Origin: Sphingomonadales bacterium
GTDB taxonomy: Bacteria > Bacteroidota > Bacteroidia > UBA7662
Assembly (NCBI GenBank): GCA_016872215.1
Contig: VHAX01000002.1
Span: 62,001 to 126,000, forward strand
Length of the DNA: 64,000 bases
Reading direction: 5' to 3'
The number at the start of each line of letters is the position of its first letter. Positions within the stretch are counted from its first letter, which is position 1. The notes under the pieces were generated by a model that was given only the letters and a program-made list of their open reading frames with translations, searched no databases and had not been told where the DNA came from. Below are positions 25,683 through 34,471 of the stretch, piece after piece. Both the position numbers and the translations under genes were made by a program.

Positions 25683-26099
25683 CTAAAATGGCAAGTCGTT
25701 CTTGCCCTCCGATTCTGGCGATTCAAAACGTTCACCCGATGCGACAGCGGGGTTTTCAGGCCTGTCGGAGGTCCTTCCCAGCAGAATCAGGTTGTCGCCC
25801 ACCACCTCGGTGTTGAATCTTTGATGTCCGTCCTTGTCCTCCCATTTCCGGGTAGTCAAATGGCCTTCGATATATACCTGAGCGCCCTTGGTCAACAGCC
25901 GCTCGGCCAAATCTGCCAATCCCCTCCACATCACAACATTATGCCATTCTGTTTTGGATTGGCGGACACCCTCACGATCTTTATAGGTCTCCGTGGTGGC
26001 CAACGGAAACGTAGCCACCCGGCTGCCGTTATCCAAAACTCTTATTTCCGGTGTCTTGCCCAAATTGCCAATTAACATTACTTTATTCAAACCTCCCAT
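25683..26099 (-). CDS. ssb: Single-stranded DNA-binding protein SSB (main, with C-terminal tip)
   Basis: SSB coats single-stranded DNA in replication and repair. The 138-residue protein has the OB fold (about 1-108) with start GGLNKVMLIGNLGKTPEIR and ends with the acidic tip KNDLPF, the docking sequence for partner proteins such as RecG, which is encoded downstream. Its start overlaps the mutY stop by 13 bases. A shorter paralogue without the tip is at 62.5-62.9 kb. Confidence 0.94.
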   Translation of the reverse strand: MGGLNKVMLIGNLGKTPEIRVLDNGSRVATFPLATTETYKDREGVRQSKTEWHNVVMWRGLADLAERLLTKGAQVYIEGHLTTRKWEDKDGHQRFNTEVVGDNLILLGRTSDRPENPAVASGERFESPESEGKNDLPF

Positions 26100-27184
26100 A
26101 ATTCAGTTTCTTTAAGATATTTGGAGAAAACCACTGGTAAAGGGTAGTCTTTTATGTCTTTCCAAGTGACAAAAGTAAGAAACTTGTCCGTAAATCCAAC
26201 ACCACAATCCATAGGCAACAAAGAAATGCGCAGCAATCGGTGAGTTAATCGGTGCTCCAATATCCGCTCCAGTGCCGGAACGGGTCTACCGCGAACCGCT
26301 ACCGTCATAATTTCACTTGACGGCTGTTTCGCGCCATTTCTGGACTGCTGAAGGAACCGATATTCGTGTTCACCTATGGCCTGAAACTCCCACATTTGTC
26401 GCCAAATCGACCGGTTTCCCCGTTGACGCAGGAAAACACCATTTCTGTTGAACCATACGAGATACCACAGGGAAAGCTCCGTGGGCGCTTTCTTCGGGGA
26501 TAAGACCGGATAAAAATGCGTTTGATTGATCCTGTAAGCGTGACAGTGTGGGGCAACCGGGCAATCGCCACATTTTGGCCTCTTGGGAACACAAACTAAG
26601 GCTCCCAGTTCCATCATAGCCTGATTGAAATCACCAGGTCTTTCCCTGGAGAGAATAGATTCTGCCCCTGAGGAGAGTCTTTTTCGCGCCGACGATTCCG
26701 AAACAGGCTCCGGTTCACAGGTCAGACGCGACAAAACCCTAAGTACATTCCCGTCGACTGCGGCTACCGGATAGCCGAATGCAATTGAGCTCACAGCCGC
26801 TGCCGTGTATGCGCCCACTCCAGGTATTTTCTGCCAATCGTTGGCCGCCTCTGGAAAGTGTCCCCTAAATTCCCCCGCAATCATCCGGGCAGCACGGTGC
26901 AAATTAAAAGCTCGTGAATAGTAACCCAGGCCTTGCCAGATCGATAAAACCTCCTGTTCGCTTGCTTCTGCCAGACTCTTAACATTGGGAAATCGCGAGA
27001 GAAATCGAATGTAATAGCCAATGCCCTGACCTACTCTTGTTTGCTGAAGTATGATTTCCGATACCCAAATCGCATAGGGGTCTCGGGATGCGCGCCACGG
27101 CAAATCCCGCTTCGCTTCATCGTACCAGTACAACAACTCCCTGGCCAACTCCTCATTCAATTCTTCGCCACTCCTTTTATTCAC
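26087..27184 (-). CDS. mutY: Adenine DNA glycosylase MutY
   Basis: MutY removes adenine mispaired with 8-oxoguanine. Seen in the sequence are the catalytic Glu in SEIILQQTRV, the helix-hairpin-helix IPGVGAYTAAAV, AVDGNVLRVLSR, and an iron-sulfur loop with Cys spacing C-X6-C-X2-C-X5-C, followed by a NUDIX-like C-terminal domain. The open frame extends to 27268, but this would overlap the hup promoter and lacks family support. The GTG at 27184 (followed by NKRSGEELNEELAR) is the preferred start, giving 365 residues; this choice is moderately certain. It leads mutY-ssb-gldE-gldD-recG. Confidence 0.9.
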   Translation of the reverse strand: MNKRSGEELNEELARELLYWYDEAKRDLPWRASRDPYAIWVSEIILQQTRVGQGIGYYIRFLSRFPNVKSLAEASEQEVLSIWQGLGYYSRAFNLHRAARMIAGEFRGHFPEAANDWQKIPGVGAYTAAAVSSIAFGYPVAAVDGNVLRVLSRLTCEPEPVSESSARKRLSSGAESILSRERPGDFNQAMMELGALVCVPKRPKCGDCPVAPHCHAYRINQTHFYPVLSPKKAPTELSLWYLVWFNRNGVFLRQRGNRSIWRQMWEFQAIGEHEYRFLQQSRNGAKQPSSEIMTVAVRGRPVPALERILEHRLTHRLLRISLLPMDCGVGFTDKFLTFVTWKDIKDYPLPVVFSKYLKETELWEV

Positions 27185-27216
27185 TATTAAAACTTGCGTT
27201 TTGTCTACTTTTCTCT

Positions 27217-27224
27217 TACCTTTG
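27217..27224 (+). promoter_or_regulatory. Promoter of the HU gene
   Basis: TACCTTTG followed by C is a perfect -7 box. TTG at 27194-27196 lies 20 bases upstream as -33. The HU start codon is 58 bases downstream. Confidence 0.6.
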
Positions 27225-27282
27225 CAATCCAAGAGCAATATTAAGGGTTTTTTATGGCCCATACGCAAAGGAAATTTTCACT

Positions 27283-27582
27283 ATGACCAAAGCCGAACTG
27301 ATACAAAAAGTAGCGCACGAAACGGGAATTGAACGGGTCGACGTTCATCAGGTTTTTGAAGCGTGCCTTGCCGGCATCAAGCAGGCTTTAGGCGAGGGTG
27401 AAACTTTATACATCCGGGGGTTTGGTTCTTTCCAGGCCCGAAAGCGTTCTGCCAAGGTGGGTTATAATTTCAAGCACAAAAGCCCAATCAACCTGGAAGA
27501 GCGCATCATTCCGCACTTCAAACCCTCCAAGATTTTTCAGGCTGAACTCAATGGCCAGCCCATTTCAGGTGATGACTATTGA
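27283..27582 (+). CDS. HU/IHF-family DNA-bending protein
   Basis: The 99-residue protein starts MTKAELIQKVAHETG and has the HU fold with the conserved RGFGSFQARKRSAK arm, which inserts into the DNA minor groove. It is a nucleoid-associated DNA-bending protein. The upstream open frame (27088 on) is not used because the promoter lies inside it. The order HU, TPR protein, small basic protein, RNase G next to divergent mutY is the same as in other Bacteroidota genomes, which supports the call. Whether it is best named HU or IHF-like cannot be decided. Confidence 0.92.
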   Translation: MTKAELIQKVAHETGIERVDVHQVFEACLAGIKQALGEGETLYIRGFGSFQARKRSAKVGYNFKHKSPINLEERIIPHFKPSKIFQAELNGQPISGDDY

Positions 27583-27585
27583 TTT

Positions 27586-28416
27586 ATGAGCCGAATGCAA
27601 ATCATTTGGGTGGTCGTGCTGCTCACTGCAGCCATTGGATTATATTTTTATGGAAATCGAACCCCTTCAATAAAGCCGGACACAGCCGGATATGAAGAGA
27701 AATCAGTTCTTCCTGAGACCCAAATCTGGGAAGAAGCCAGCCAGTCGCTAACTGAAGAGGAAAGTAAGAAAGTAGCCGGCATGGAAAAGGCGATTGATAC
27801 CCTCACCAGCCCCGAGCAGCGTGCCATGATTTATGAGGGATTGAGCGCGTTTTGGAATAAAAAAGGATTTCCGGCTGCATCGGCCCTCTCAAGGCTATAT
27901 GGTGCCCGCCAAACCGGAAACAGTGCCGCCCTGCATGCCGCGGGCTCCATGCTGATGCACGCAGCGGAGTTGTCGACCGACAGCAATACACAGAAGTTTT
28001 TATTCACAGAATCTCTGGATGTCCTGCAAAAAGCCTCCACTCTCGATTCCACAAATCTCGATATTCAGGCTGATTGGGCACGGGTGGTAGTGCTCACATC
28101 GTCCAAACCCATGGAAGGGATCAAGCTCTTGCTCAACATCACCCGGCAGGAACCGCGTCACCTCCGTGCAAATTATCATTTGGCCCGAATGGCGATAACA
28201 AGCGGTCAACTGTCAAAAGCTGTTACCCGATTTCGTCAAATCATAGAATGGTACCCCTCCTACCCTGATGCGTATCTGGGATTGGGCGAAGCTTATCATG
28301 AAATGGGCAATTCTGACAGTGCCCTATACTTCCTAAAACAATATAAAGGACTTGTACCTGATCCAAAACTGCAACAGCAGATGGATGAGTACATCCGTCA
28401 ATTCCAAAAACCTTAA
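27586..28416 (+). CDS. Membrane-anchored tetratricopeptide repeat protein
   Basis: The 276-residue protein has one N-terminal membrane segment (about 5-23, IIWVVVLLTAAIGLYFYG) and a periplasmic part with TPR-like helical repeats from about 85 to 270. The clearest repeats are RANYHLARMAITSGQLSKAV and the one ending AYHEMGNSDSALYF. TPRs bind partner proteins; the partner is unknown. It starts three bases after the HU stop and is followed after 10 bases by the 29-residue basic gene, so the four genes through RNase G are likely one transcript. Confidence 0.85.
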   Translation: MSRMQIIWVVVLLTAAIGLYFYGNRTPSIKPDTAGYEEKSVLPETQIWEEASQSLTEEESKKVAGMEKAIDTLTSPEQRAMIYEGLSAFWNKKGFPAASALSRLYGARQTGNSAALHAAGSMLMHAAELSTDSNTQKFLFTESLDVLQKASTLDSTNLDIQADWARVVVLTSSKPMEGIKLLLNITRQEPRHLRANYHLARMAITSGQLSKAVTRFRQIIEWYPSYPDAYLGLGEAYHEMGNSDSALYFLKQYKGLVPDPKLQQQMDEYIRQFQKP

Positions 28417-28426
28417 ATAACCCACT

Positions 28427-28516
28427 ATGCCCTGCGGTAAAAAAAGAAAGCGCCACAAAATTGCGACTCACAAAAGGAAAAAGCGTCTGAGGAAGAATCG
28501 CCACAAGAAGAAATAA
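28427..28516 (+). CDS. 29-residue, highly basic ribosome-associated-type protein
   Basis: The frame encodes 29 residues, beginning MPCGKKRKRHKIATHKRK and ending RHKKK; about two thirds of the residues are Lys, Arg or His. The pattern resembles the very small basic ribosomal proteins (mS38/AURKAIP1-like, bS22-like), and I recall near-identical proteins between HU and RNase G genes across Bacteroidota, where a small extra ribosomal protein has been reported structurally. Its ATG follows the TPR gene by 10 bases and RNase G begins 83 bases later. It is easy to miss because of its length. Ribosomal identity is inference; existence as a gene is well supported by composition and synteny. Confidence 0.75.
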   Translation: MPCGKKRKRHKIATHKRKKRLRKNRHKKK

Positions 28517-28599
28517 GTGAAGCTGCCAGTTACTCTGGCTTACTATTTCTCAATATTAATCGGAGATATGCGAATGCCCTCCGTAAATTCCATCATACC

Positions 28600-30150
28600 G
28601 TGGCAAAATCCATGTATATCAGGACCTCGGGCAATGGCTTTGAAATTGCCACAACCGAAGACCGACGCCTTATCGAATTGACCAGCCAGCAAAATGATCA
28701 ACATTTTCAGGTGGGTGATATTTATTTGGGTAAAGTCAACAAAATCGCTCCGGCGCTGAATGCCTGCTTCGTTGATATTGGTTCCGAAAAAGACGCATTT
28801 CTTCATTTTCAAGATTTGGGTCTCGTTTTTAAAGAGTTTAACCAATATGTGCAGGAGTTCATTACAGGAAAAAGGAAATATGCTTCGCTCGAAAATCTCA
28901 GTCTGAATCCGACGTTCGACAAAAAAGGAAAAATAGATGCGATTCTACAACGGAGTCAGATCATTCTGGTTCAGGTAACCAAAGAGCCCATAGGCACCAA
29001 GGGCCCGAGAATTTCCACGGATATCAGTCTGGCCGGTCGCTATTGTGTGTTGCTGCCCTTCTCTGAGTCGATCAACATTTCCCGGAAAGTGACCCAGCAG
29101 GCGGAACGTAAGCGGCTGAAGGGTATAGCTTCCGTGGCGCTTAAAAAAAACTACGGTGTAATTGTTCGAACTGCTGCGCAGCAGTGCAGCACGGAGGAAC
29201 TCTCGGCCGATATCAGGGAACTGATAGAAAAGTGGCAAAAAACCATGCTCCGACTCAATGGCATGGAACCAAAAACCCGTGTTATTCAGGAAATGGCTCG
29301 CACCACCGGTGTTTTACGCGATGTGTTTAATGATTCCTTCCAGCATATCTATGTTGATGACCCGCGAAACTGGGATGATATCCGAGAGTATATCAGCAGT
29401 ATTGCGCCTGAGAAGACAGATATTGTTAAATTACATAAGAGGAAAGTTGGCCTGTTTGAGCACCACGGGATCGACAAGCAAATTATGGCGGCGTTTGGCA
29501 AGCACGTAAACCTGAGCAGCAGTGCATATCTGGTCATCGAACACACGGAGGCCCTCCATGTAATCGATGTGAACAGCGGGGCAAGGGGTAAACAATCGAC
29601 TGAGCGCGATGAACACATACTCAAGATCAATATGGAGGCTGCTGAAGAAGTGGCGCGTCAACTCCGATTGAGAGATATGGGCGGAATAATTGTGATCGAT
29701 TTCATCGACATGAACCCACCGGAGCACAGGAAACAAGTATTTGATCGACTGACCGAGTGCATGAAATCGGACCGTGCTCGTCACACCCTTCTCCCCATCA
29801 CCAAATTTGGCTTACTTCAAATTACCAGACAGCGTGTACGACAGGAGGTGAGCATGACCGCACAAGAGGTTTGCAATGCTTGTATGGGTACTGGAACCGT
29901 GCAACCCAGCATCCTCGCTGCCGATCAGTTGGAGAGCAGGCTCGATTTCCTGTTGACAGAAGAAAAATTAATGGTGAAATCGATTCACCTCAATCCTTAT
30001 TTAAAAGCCTATCTCACACTCGGTCTACTCAACCACCCGCTCAAGTGGTGGTGGAAATATAAAAAATGGATTCAGCTAAAAGAAGTAGTGGACTTTGGTC
30101 TCAATCAATTTGAATTCCGGGATTCAAAGGGCGAACTTCTGGGTAATTAG
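28600..30150 (+). CDS. rng: Ribonuclease G (Rne/Rng family)
   Basis: RNase G processes 16S rRNA 5' ends and degrades mRNA. The 516-residue protein has the S1 RNA-binding domain (about 35-125, VGDIYLGKVNKI, FVDIG), an RNase H-like domain and the metal-binding catalytic aspartates in HVIDVNSGARG and IVIDFIDM, and a Zn-link-like CNAC near the C-terminal end of the catalytic part. There is no long E. coli RNase E-type scaffold tail. The frame starts with GTG at 28600 (MAKSMYIRTSG); ATG at 28612 is a possible alternative. It ends the HU-TPR-basic protein-rng transcript. Confidence 0.93.
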   Translation: MAKSMYIRTSGNGFEIATTEDRRLIELTSQQNDQHFQVGDIYLGKVNKIAPALNACFVDIGSEKDAFLHFQDLGLVFKEFNQYVQEFITGKRKYASLENLSLNPTFDKKGKIDAILQRSQIILVQVTKEPIGTKGPRISTDISLAGRYCVLLPFSESINISRKVTQQAERKRLKGIASVALKKNYGVIVRTAAQQCSTEELSADIRELIEKWQKTMLRLNGMEPKTRVIQEMARTTGVLRDVFNDSFQHIYVDDPRNWDDIREYISSIAPEKTDIVKLHKRKVGLFEHHGIDKQIMAAFGKHVNLSSSAYLVIEHTEALHVIDVNSGARGKQSTERDEHILKINMEAAEEVARQLRLRDMGGIIVIDFIDMNPPEHRKQVFDRLTECMKSDRARHTLLPITKFGLLQITRQRVRQEVSMTAQEVCNACMGTGTVQPSILAADQLESRLDFLLTEEKLMVKSIHLNPYLKAYLTLGLLNHPLKWWWKYKKWIQLKEVVDFGLNQFEFRDSKGELLGN

Positions 30151-30196
30151 TCGACCCACCCGTTTTTTGAAACACAAAATAAAATTTGCTGGCCTG

Positions 30197-31915
30197 TCAA
30201 TAGGGTGCCTTCCCTACTAGTGGCATAACCCGCCCGCGTCCAAAGGCCTTTTCCGTTACCCGAAGAATAGGTGGACTTTGAAATCGTTTGAATTCGCAGG
30301 AGTCGACCATTCTTATAATTTTATGGACCAAGTGATCGTCGAATCCAAGACCTATAATTCGATCAGGCGCATACTTTTTCTCCACATATAGCTCCAAAAT
30401 AGCATCGAGCAGAAGATATGGTGGCAGGTCGTCGCTGTCGGCCTGTCCCGGCTTCAGTTCTGCACTGGGCGCCTTCTCAATAATCTGCTCCGGAATAATG
30501 GGACCACTGCGATTGATGTGCCGGGCCAAACGGTAAACCCGAGTTTTGAACAAATCGCCCAGCACAGAGAGCGCCCCGGATGTATCGCCATATAGGGTGC
30601 TATAACCCACCGACATTTCACTCTTGTTCGATGTGTTCAGGAGTACCGCCCCCAATTCACTGGCGGCTGCCATGAGTAGGGCACAACGAATACGGGACTG
30701 CAAATTCTGCTCCGTGAGATCACCCAAATTCCGACCAAATACTTCCTGAAGTGATTTCTTTTGGGCGAAAAAAGCCGAATGTATGGGCAAATTAAGGCAA
30801 CAAACACCCAAACGTCTGGCAAATTCCACACTGTCACCGACCGAATGCGCTGAAGAATATGGTGATGGCAAAAGAATTGCAGTTACCTGATCGCTGCCGA
30901 TGGCTTCAGCAGCGAGAACCGAAACCAACGCAGAGTCGATTCCACCCGACAATCCCACCACCGCCTTTTCCAACTTCTGCTTGTAGAAAAAATCTCGGAT
31001 TCCCAAAACAAGTGCCCTACGAAGCAGTTCGAGTTCCAGTTCCGAATCGCCTGAGTCGCCCGACTGAAAACGGGTAACACCTAGCTTTGATTTAACTGCG
31101 GTCACCACATCCTCCCCAATAAGCCACCCCTCCCCCAGAATCCACGTTCCGTTGGCCCATTGAAGGTGGGTGATCCCGGATTCGAACGATGGAAGGAAGC
31201 CCATACGATTCCCGTTCGCATCAAAACATGCGCAGGCGCCGTCAAAAACCAATTCCGCCTGAGCACCGCAGGAATTAACATAGAGCAGAGGTTTATGGAG
31301 TCGCCTGCTCATTTCAGAAAGCACCGATTTGCGCAAGGCTTCCTTTCCCATATGATAGGGGGAAGCGGCCAGATTGAGTACCCAATCGGCTTTCTGAAAG
31401 ATCTCATCTTCTAAAGGGTCATGGCCGTAGAGATTGTCCAGGGAATGGTTCCACAAATCCTCACAAATGGTGACCGCAATGCGCGCTTCTCCCTGCAACC
31501 AGAGTTGATTGAAATTGGGTGGAGCCGGTGCAAAATACCGACCCTCATCGAACACATCATAATCCGGTAAAAGAGACTTGGCCCAAAATTGCTGAATCGT
31601 CCCATCTGCGGTGCGGCACGCACCATTCAGCATTGATTTTCCAAAAGGCTGTGGATTTCTGAGGGGAAGTCCAAAAATTATCTGAACGCCGGGGGTTTCC
31701 CGAGCGATGGTTTTAGCCCATTGAACACAAAGATCAACAAAGCCCTCCAGTTCCAACAAATCGAGTGGGGGGTAACCGCAGAGAGCCAGTTCGGGGAACA
31801 CCACCAAATCCGCTCCACGGGCGCGGCAGAAAACAGAAGTAGCAATAATCTGCTCCGCATTGGCCTGCAAATGACCGATGTGAGGGTTATATTGAACGAC
31901 CGCTACCTGCATCAA
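30197..31915 (-). CDS. nadE: Glutamine-dependent NAD+ synthetase
   Basis: This 572-residue enzyme converts nicotinate adenine dinucleotide to NAD+ using ammonia from glutamine. The N-terminal nitrilase/glutaminase domain (about 1-255) shows its Glu-Lys-Cys triad in FPELALCG, FWAKSLLPDYD and TICEDLW. The C-terminal synthetase domain has the ATP pyrophosphatase loop GLSGGIDSALVSVLAAE and the later NKSEMSVGYSTLYGD motif. Its start overlaps the stop of the upstream beta-barrel gene by four bases. nadE close to gldB is a known Bacteroidota association. Confidence 0.95.
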   Translation of the reverse strand: MMQVAVVQYNPHIGHLQANAEQIIATSVFCRARGADLVVFPELALCGYPPLDLLELEGFVDLCVQWAKTIARETPGVQIIFGLPLRNPQPFGKSMLNGACRTADGTIQQFWAKSLLPDYDVFDEGRYFAPAPPNFNQLWLQGEARIAVTICEDLWNHSLDNLYGHDPLEDEIFQKADWVLNLAASPYHMGKEALRKSVLSEMSRRLHKPLLYVNSCGAQAELVFDGACACFDANGNRMGFLPSFESGITHLQWANGTWILGEGWLIGEDVVTAVKSKLGVTRFQSGDSGDSELELELLRRALVLGIRDFFYKQKLEKAVVGLSGGIDSALVSVLAAEAIGSDQVTAILLPSPYSSAHSVGDSVEFARRLGVCCLNLPIHSAFFAQKKSLQEVFGRNLGDLTEQNLQSRIRCALLMAAASELGAVLLNTSNKSEMSVGYSTLYGDTSGALSVLGDLFKTRVYRLARHINRSGPIIPEQIIEKAPSAELKPGQADSDDLPPYLLLDAILELYVEKKYAPDRIIGLGFDDHLVHKIIRMVDSCEFKRFQSPPILRVTEKAFGRGRVMPLVGKAPY

Positions 31916-32658
31916 CGACCCAAAGTATACGCCGCAGAGACGTAAAATGCACTTTGTCGGGCAGAAACCGAATTGCCTCGGATCACATCACTCAATCCGG
32001 TATCGAGATTCGTAGCCAGGCGTATTTTATTACCCGTTCCCAGCTCCAAATCAGTGCCCACCATCATATGGAGTCCGGCCCTGAACCGGCTCAGGCGGTC
32101 TTCCTGTGTGCCATCGGTTACGTAGTCGCGCACCTTCATGATATCGAAATACTCATCGGGATCAAAAACCGCAGGCAAATTACCCACCCGGGCCCGGCGA
32201 CTCATTAGAACGTCTAAATGAACCCCAACGCCCGCCACAATGACCGGCAGCTCGGGGTCCTGACTCACAAGTAGAAGTCCGACAGGTACCCTGAAGGCAG
32301 TGGTCTGATAAAGGTATTCCACATTCTCAGCCATAACCTGATCCCCGTCGCGTTTCAGAAAATTGCCTGAATCGATAGAAGCGCCGAAACCGGAACGAAC
32401 CACAGACAAACCTGAATAGGCCGTCAAATTTCCCTGTAGTGGCATTTGAGCACCCAAACCGAAACCCCAGCCCATTCCCAAGCCTTCACGATTGATGTTG
32501 CGTGTTTGAGGGGCTATCCGGGTGATATTTCCTTCCACCTGAAACTGCCATTGCACATCCGATAGATTGCCCTGAGCTTGTACACTAGGAACATTCATAA
32601 ACCCACAAAACATCGCTATAATGATCAGCCCAAATCGATTCAAATGTATTTGCATCAT
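31912..32658 (-). CDS. Outer-membrane beta-barrel protein (PorT-like fold), function unknown
   Basis: The protein has a Sec signal peptide (IIIAMFCGFMNVPSVQA, followed by Q) and then a chain of alternating amphipathic strands ending in an aromatic residue-rich strand (SAFYVSAAYTLGR), as in small Bacteroidota outer-membrane beta-barrels. The start is set at ATG 32658 (248 residues), since the extra eight residues from GTG 32682 add nothing to the signal peptide. It lies between nadE (co-transcribed, 4-base overlap) and divergent gldB. A specific function cannot be given; a T9SS link because of gldB is only suggestive. Confidence 0.75.
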   Translation of the reverse strand: MMQIHLNRFGLIIIAMFCGFMNVPSVQAQGNLSDVQWQFQVEGNITRIAPQTRNINREGLGMGWGFGLGAQMPLQGNLTAYSGLSVVRSGFGASIDSGNFLKRDGDQVMAENVEYLYQTTAFRVPVGLLLVSQDPELPVIVAGVGVHLDVLMSRRARVGNLPAVFDPDEYFDIMKVRDYVTDGTQEDRLSRFRAGLHMMVGTDLELGTGNKIRLATNLDTGLSDVIRGNSVSARQSAFYVSAAYTLGR

Positions 32659-32711
32659 ATTTGATAAATTCTTGTAAAACACCCTACAAATATCGTGATT
32701 TGCAACGCTTC

Positions 32712-33770
32712 ATGATGACTTGTAGTACACCCCCCCAACCCTTTGCCCGATTTTTCCTTTCGGCAATTCTATCCTTTCCCCTATGCTTTACCTTGAGCTG
32801 CTCATCAGACAGCGATCAGGGGACAGATCCACGCCTGACGCCCTCAGTTTTTCGATTCGAACAAGAACTGGATCAAGCAGCCCGTAAAGGCCCGGATAGT
32901 GTAGCCCGACTGCGAAAATCGCATCCACTTTTTTACAAACTTCTGGTGGAAGAGATGATGGGAATGGGCCCAGCCGACAGTAACACTACCGCCTACTTGC
33001 TGTGTCAGTTTCAGCGTGATCTCTACACCGATAGCCTTGTGCGCGATATTTACGAAGCCTTTCCAGCCGATCGTGATCCCCTGCTATACCGCGCGCTGCC
33101 CAATGCCATTGCCCGTTTCAGAAAGGAATTTCATACCCCCACCCCCACTCGGATCACAACATTTTTAAGTGGCTTCAGGTACCAGGCAGCATTGGACGAT
33201 AGTGGTGAACTCCTCATCGGTCTCGATACGTACCTTGGCCGTAACTACCGTTACTATGCCACAGCGCATTACATATATGAATACCAGACCCGTCGGATGT
33301 CGCGCGATTATCTCCTGCCAGATGCCCTTCGTCTGCTGCTTCAGGACCAGCTCTCGCCTCCACCGTCAACAGCTTCCCTTTTGGAAGAAATGATTGCTGC
33401 GGGGAAAGTACATTACGCCATACAAAAATTGCAACCCGGAATACCCGACTCCTCTCTGTTTCGCTACACCTCAACCCAGGCGGCATGGGCGGCCCGGCAT
33501 GAAAAGGATGTTTGGAAATATCTAATGGGTCAGAATCTGGTGTATGCGAGCGAGCTCCGCCTCAAAAGTCGATTTCTGGACGATGGGCCCGCGACCCTCG
33601 AACTGGACCCGGAAGCACCACCCCGTCTCGGTGAGTGGATTGGTGCAAGTATGGTTGGACGGTATATGAAAAAGCACCCCGAAGTCACCCTTCCGGATTT
33701 GTTTCAAAAAAAGGAGATAGATATTTTCAAGGCTTCCGGTTACCGCGGAGAACGGCAATCGAAGCTTTAA
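32712..33770 (+). CDS. gldB: Gliding motility lipoprotein GldB
   Basis: GldB is a lipoprotein essential for gliding and type IX secretion in Flavobacterium. The protein (about 352 residues) has a lipoprotein signal ending TLSC, then a largely helical domain. It shows GLDTYLGRNYRYY, which resembles the metalloprotease-like DUF2268 segment of GldB, and the C-terminal signature PRLGEWIGASMVGRYMKKHPEVTLPDLF. Two ATG codons (32712, 32715) are possible starts; the frame opens earlier at 32661, but upstream residues would be placed before the signal peptide. gldC, which usually follows, is not found here. Confidence 0.9.
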   Translation: MMTCSTPPQPFARFFLSAILSFPLCFTLSCSSDSDQGTDPRLTPSVFRFEQELDQAARKGPDSVARLRKSHPLFYKLLVEEMMGMGPADSNTTAYLLCQFQRDLYTDSLVRDIYEAFPADRDPLLYRALPNAIARFRKEFHTPTPTRITTFLSGFRYQAALDDSGELLIGLDTYLGRNYRYYATAHYIYEYQTRRMSRDYLLPDALRLLLQDQLSPPPSTASLLEEMIAAGKVHYAIQKLQPGIPDSSLFRYTSTQAAWAARHEKDVWKYLMGQNLVYASELRLKSRFLDDGPATLELDPEAPPRLGEWIGASMVGRYMKKHPEVTLPDLFQKKEIDIFKASGYRGERQSKL

Positions 33771-33775
33771 GGAAT

Positions 33776-34471
33776 TTAGCGATTCACCTCCTGAAAGCGC
33801 TCCACATCGATGTTTTTGCCAAGCAACAGCAAATAATCGCCCTCATACAGCATGGTGTCCGACTTAGGAACACCCAATATGTGGTATTCCAGCTTCATTT
33901 GACCATCTGAACCCTTCACCTCAAACGGCCTTCTTAAAGTGATGAGATTAAGGTGATAGGTGTTGCGCAAATCAATATCCGAAACCGTTTTATTGGCGAC
34001 CTGAAGTGGAACCTTCAATTCCACAATCTGGTAGTCATCGGGAAGCTGAAAATAACTCACCAAATCCGGATTGATCAAACGTCCCGCCACAGAGATACCC
34101 ACTTCGTCTTCGGGCGATAAGATTTCCTTGACCCCGATTTTTTCCAATACCATTTTTTGCTGAGGGGTGGAGGCCCTTGCAATCACGCGCTTCACACCCA
34201 GCTCCAGCAAGTTCACAGTAGTGAGCAACAAAGCCTCGAAATTCTCGCCTATGGCCACCACCACCGCATCCAAATCGGTAATGTTTTGCTCCTTAAGCGC
34301 CTGGATGTTAGTAGAGTCGAGTTGTGCCGTATAGGCCACCTGATCGCGCAAGAGATTAATGTTCTCTGGCCGGTTGTCGAACACCATAACCTCCGCCCCC
34401 CTCTCCGACAACTTACGGGCTATGGTGCTACCAAAGCGCCCCAATCCAATTATACCGAAACGGTTTTCCAT
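33776..34471 (-). CDS. ktrA: Potassium uptake regulatory protein, KtrA/TrkA RCK family
   Basis: The 231-residue protein has an N-terminal RCK/Rossmann domain (about 3-130; GIIGLGRFGSTIA with the NAD/ATP-binding GxGxxG) and a C-terminal RCK_C subdomain (about 140-225) ending YEGDYLLLLGK. Such proteins gate the membrane K+ transporter KtrB/TrkH. No transporter gene adjoins, so the partner must be encoded elsewhere. Its start overlaps the 3' end of udk by 22 bases, which suggests coupled expression with uridine kinase. Confidence 0.87.
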   Translation of the reverse strand: MENRFGIIGLGRFGSTIARKLSERGAEVMVFDNRPENINLLRDQVAYTAQLDSTNIQALKEQNITDLDAVVVAIGENFEALLLTTVNLLELGVKRVIARASTPQQKMVLEKIGVKEILSPEDEVGISVAGRLINPDLVSYFQLPDDYQIVELKVPLQVANKTVSDIDLRNTYHLNLITLRRPFEVKGSDGQMKLEYHILGVPKSDTMLYEGDYLLLLGKNIDVERFQEVNR

